64,000 nucleotides of DNA from Warburgia ugandensis (lineage: Eukaryota; Streptophyta; Magnoliopsida; Canellales; Canellaceae): contig CP141127.1 in NCBI GenBank assembly GCA_035236585.1, positions 68,181,495 through 68,245,494 of the forward strand, given 5' to 3'. The translations under genes were made by a program, and so were the position numbers. A model generated the notes under the pieces. That model had not been told where the DNA came from. It made no database searches and saw only the letters and a program-made list of their open reading frames with translations. Below, piece by piece: positions 61,141 through 64,000 of the stretch; position 1 is the first letter of the stretch; each line of letters opens with the position of its first letter.

Positions 61141-63409
61141 GACTTATAGAAACCATAAAGTAGAAGAAGCCATTGTTTGAAACTCTTCTTTGATGAGCAA
61201 TCACAATAAGGGTTTTTCTTCTATGAACAATCTGATTTCAATGAAGTGATTAAAGCTTTTAGTATGAAGAATCGACATATCTTGGAGGAGTTACACCTTG
61301 AACTAATGTTGTTGGTAGAGTTTTTACGGTGATGAATGCAAGCTGCAATTTTATTAGCTAAATTGCTTGGGAGAATTTTTGTGCTTAATGCCATGAATGA
61401 AAGCTATAGAAATCTAATACACAATGTTATCTACAATCTAATTCTAAAACAACTTCCAAACCATTGTGTTGTCAATTTCTGAAAAATAATTTCAAAAAAT
61501 AATATTATTAGTTATACAATGAAAATCTAAATGATTTATCATCTTTTTTTGGATTTGTTGTATTATGACCTTTATGGAAATAGTTTTCTTTAGAAATATC
61601 TTTTGGAATGGCTAGGTACCCTTAGAATTTTTTTAAAAACATTTATGAAAAGATAAACATCACATACATTGTTTTCCAAAAAGCACTCCTTCAAACATGG
61701 GCGTCCCTATTAGACACCTTCTCATACATTCAAAATAATTTATATAATAAGAGCATATGTTCGATCCACCGTCATATCCACTACCACCTATTAATATCCA
61801 CAATAAGCTATAACATAAAATAAATACCTTGTTTTTACATGTCCATCACTAATATCTTAAATAATAATTTAAATTCCTAAGTTCATCCAATTCAAAGAAA
61901 TATTATAAATGCTCCATCTTATGTTCTTTTAAGGTCTCTAATCCTCTGCAACTCCTTTTCTCTTCAAAATACTCTCCTCTTTATGATCCTCGCCTGAAAC
62001 ATGTCATACAGATGAGTATGAACATTCAGTGATAAATCTCATACCAAGTTTGAAAACCTTAGTATTGATGTAGCATATCAAGATCAATATCATATATGGA
62101 ACAACTAGAACATGCACATTCTAAGCATATATCAAGTAATCCATTGATGAAAAATGATAACTCATATCATATCAAATGACTTCTTTTGTATATAATATAA
62201 CTAATAGATCATAGATCTAGGTGATAGTGTCCCACCACAAGCTTCATAGGCAATGGTATCAATCCCTTAGGATGACCAATATGCATATCATGTCCAAGCT
62301 TAGAGGTGGTCACTATGCTTGTAGTGGAAAACATCACCTAATCTGCATTCTATGATGGATACAAACAGACTACATTGACATGCATGGTGAGGTGGATTAG
62401 ACAGGAAGTAGTCTACTCATGGCACATACTTTCCTATAACAAAGGCCATATATCTTGGCATGGTCCTGATTTGGAAGTTAGGGGCCAATTTGTACCCTCC
62501 TAGCATAGGCCACAGCACATAACAGCCCTCACACGAACAACTTTAGTCACCAATGAGCTCAACACCTTAGTTTTATATCATATATCTCACCCACATAGGG
62601 ATCACATATAAGCATATATCATATAACTCACTCATACAAGGTCCACAAATGAATGTCATATAATATGAGTATGATCATATAGATATCATCTCATCACGTA
62701 GCATAGCATAAATCAAGCCAATAAAAATATCCAACTTCATATGCACATAAGAGATTCTCATGCACATCACATTGATCAGAACTCAAAGAGTCACGAGAAT
62801 CAAATATTCACATACTCAAGCTTTTAGCGTTACTTTCATCAAAGTAGTTTATCAAACTCATAATTCCCATATGCTATTGTTGAGTGCTTAGATTTGCATC
62901 CAAAAACTCTAAATTTTGGGCAGGTTTAGTGCATGAGATTGATTATTTTTACACATATAATGTATTTGCACTAAATGGATTATTTTCCATCCAACCATCA
63001 TCTAATGTATTTTCAGGGTTAGATCATCATCCAAAGGAAATTATATTTAAAACCATTGGTAAAATAATACTAATTAGTATTTTTTTTAATGTTTTATAAG
63101 TTATATGTCAATATCCAACTAGAGCAATCAAGCTGATCAATATTTTAACCTGCTAATCAAGCTTAAATATAAATGGATGGCTTAGATCAATCTAATTTTG
63201 ATGAACTAGATCAATTGAAGGAGTAGAAGCCCAAGCCTTTGAGGATCAATTCATCTATTCCACCACCAAGCCCATGTAAGCTTAGATCACTCACACTATG
63301 GTGTGAAAGTGGGGGATCATACTTGGGTCCCACTCAATCCTTCATTCTTTTACACATCAAGGGCCCAAAAAGTTGAGAATGTACAAAATAGAAGAATGAA
63401 TAGTATATG
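61141..63409. other. Unassigned AT-rich region
   Basis: About 2.3 kb without a credible gene or complete repeat. Between about 61.73 and 62.80 kb the minus strand has the flavour of a chromovirus LTR interior, including a TATGCTAGGAGGGT word like TATGCTAGGGGGGTT in the element A LTR. I found neither LTR end, so this is only a weak hint of an old LTR fragment. Many ATCATATA/CATATCA words occur at 62.05-62.75 kb. Confidence 0.4.
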
Positions 63410-64000
63410 TGTAACACCCCTAACTTTTTGTAATTAATAAATAGTGAAATTGAGAATTTCAAGAAAAATCAGGCTGGAATATTAGGGTCATGCAGAATGC
63501 ACTTCTCATGGAAGTATAATCAAAGCATAAGACATGTATAATTGAAATAAAACTCAACGAACCCTTCAGAATGACTGTAAGCATGACTCATTCTGAATCC
63601 GAATGAAAAAGTCTTATTTTTTCCCATTTTTATGAACAAAAGGGTAAAATAGTAATTTTACCCAAAGCCAAGGCCTAAGACACAAAAATTTAGAATGTAC
63701 TCAGAAATACAAATCCAACACCACTAAGTAAGTGCAATTCCGAGACCATGGGAATAAACCCTAATTTTTATACATAAAGGGCAAAATGGTCTTTTTACAC
63801 CATGTGGAGCCCACATGGGGCCCACAAGGGACCCATAGAGAAATCCAATGACCAGAAAATGTGCAATTATTGGTCAAACCACTACCACCTGCTCGTGGAG
63901 AAGGAGGTGGTGGTGGGAATCCTATGAACATTGAATAATCAAAGGAAATAAACATTATAATTACACTTAATAATGAAAAACTCTCAAATTCCCTATAAAT
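63410..64000 (+). mobile_element. Start of another A-related LTR, cut by the window edge
   Basis: It begins TGTAACACCCCTAACTTTTT and aligns with the first 590 bp of the element A LTR. Shared features are the AGGCTGGAATATTAGGG word, the palindrome at 63642-63663 (GGGTAAAAT/ATTTTACCC arms), GAATGTACTCAGAAATAC, CACTAAGTA and GGGCAAAATGGTC. Plus orientation. It continues beyond the window, so it could be a solo LTR or a 5' LTR. Confidence 0.85.

Noticed and set aside
1-64000. Host genes, tRNA or rRNA genes.
   Set aside because: Every recognisable coding block belongs to a transposon family; the only tRNA-like matches are the short primer-binding sites.

Overview
The window is 64 kb of AT-rich plant nuclear DNA (flowering plant, probably a woody dicot; the species cannot be named from sequence alone). 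I see no host gene, tRNA or rRNA. Essentially every base up to about 61.1 kb belongs to a nested stack of transposable elements, whose order is set by target-site duplications (TSDs) and by coding sequence that stops at one insertion edge and resumes at the other.

Outermost is a decayed Ty1/copia element on the minus strand. Its RNase H/RT end is at 1-600, and its RT, integrase, protease, primer site and 5' LTR are at 58.4-61.1 kb. A CACTA (En/Spm) DNA transposon, minus strand, 601 to about 58433, sits in the RT. Its net length is about 7.7 kb. It has a Transpos_assoc/Transposase_21/DUF4218/DUF4216 transposase and a possible second, Ulp1-like gene. Palindromic repeat clusters lie at both ends and also between the two genes. 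It received two insertions of one Ty3/gypsy Athila/Tat-type family: a solo LTR (3255-6080, TSD TGAAT) and a large element C (9319-56634, TSD AATCC, net about 12.8 kb), which cuts the transposase gene.

Element C carries gag, protease, RT/RNase H and integrase on the minus strand (27.7-32.8 kb) and was itself hit twice. Element A (12490-26459, plus strand, TSD GTACG/GTATG) is a Tekay/Del-like chromovirus with 4.6-4.8 kb LTRs, gag-pol and a chromodomain. Element B (33866-54424, TSD AAAAA) lies exactly between the LTR and primer-binding site of C. B is unusual: seven tandem units of about 1.6 kb, each with an LTR-start segment, a Met-type primer site, a gene-free stretch and a polypurine tract, followed by one long LTR. 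That long LTR holds a solo LTR related to element A (48424-52828, minus strand, TSD GTAGG).

The right edge holds unassigned AT-rich sequence (61.15-63.4 kb) and the start of another LTR related to A (63410 to the end). The relative order is copia, then CACTA, then the Athila/Tat insertions, then A and B, then the solo LTR in B. All coding sequences here are decayed transposon genes, and the LTR elements are treated as fossils. The most novel structure is the B array. The next most notable are the internal palindromic array of the CACTA element and a duplicated, hairpin-bearing block in the A-family LTRs.
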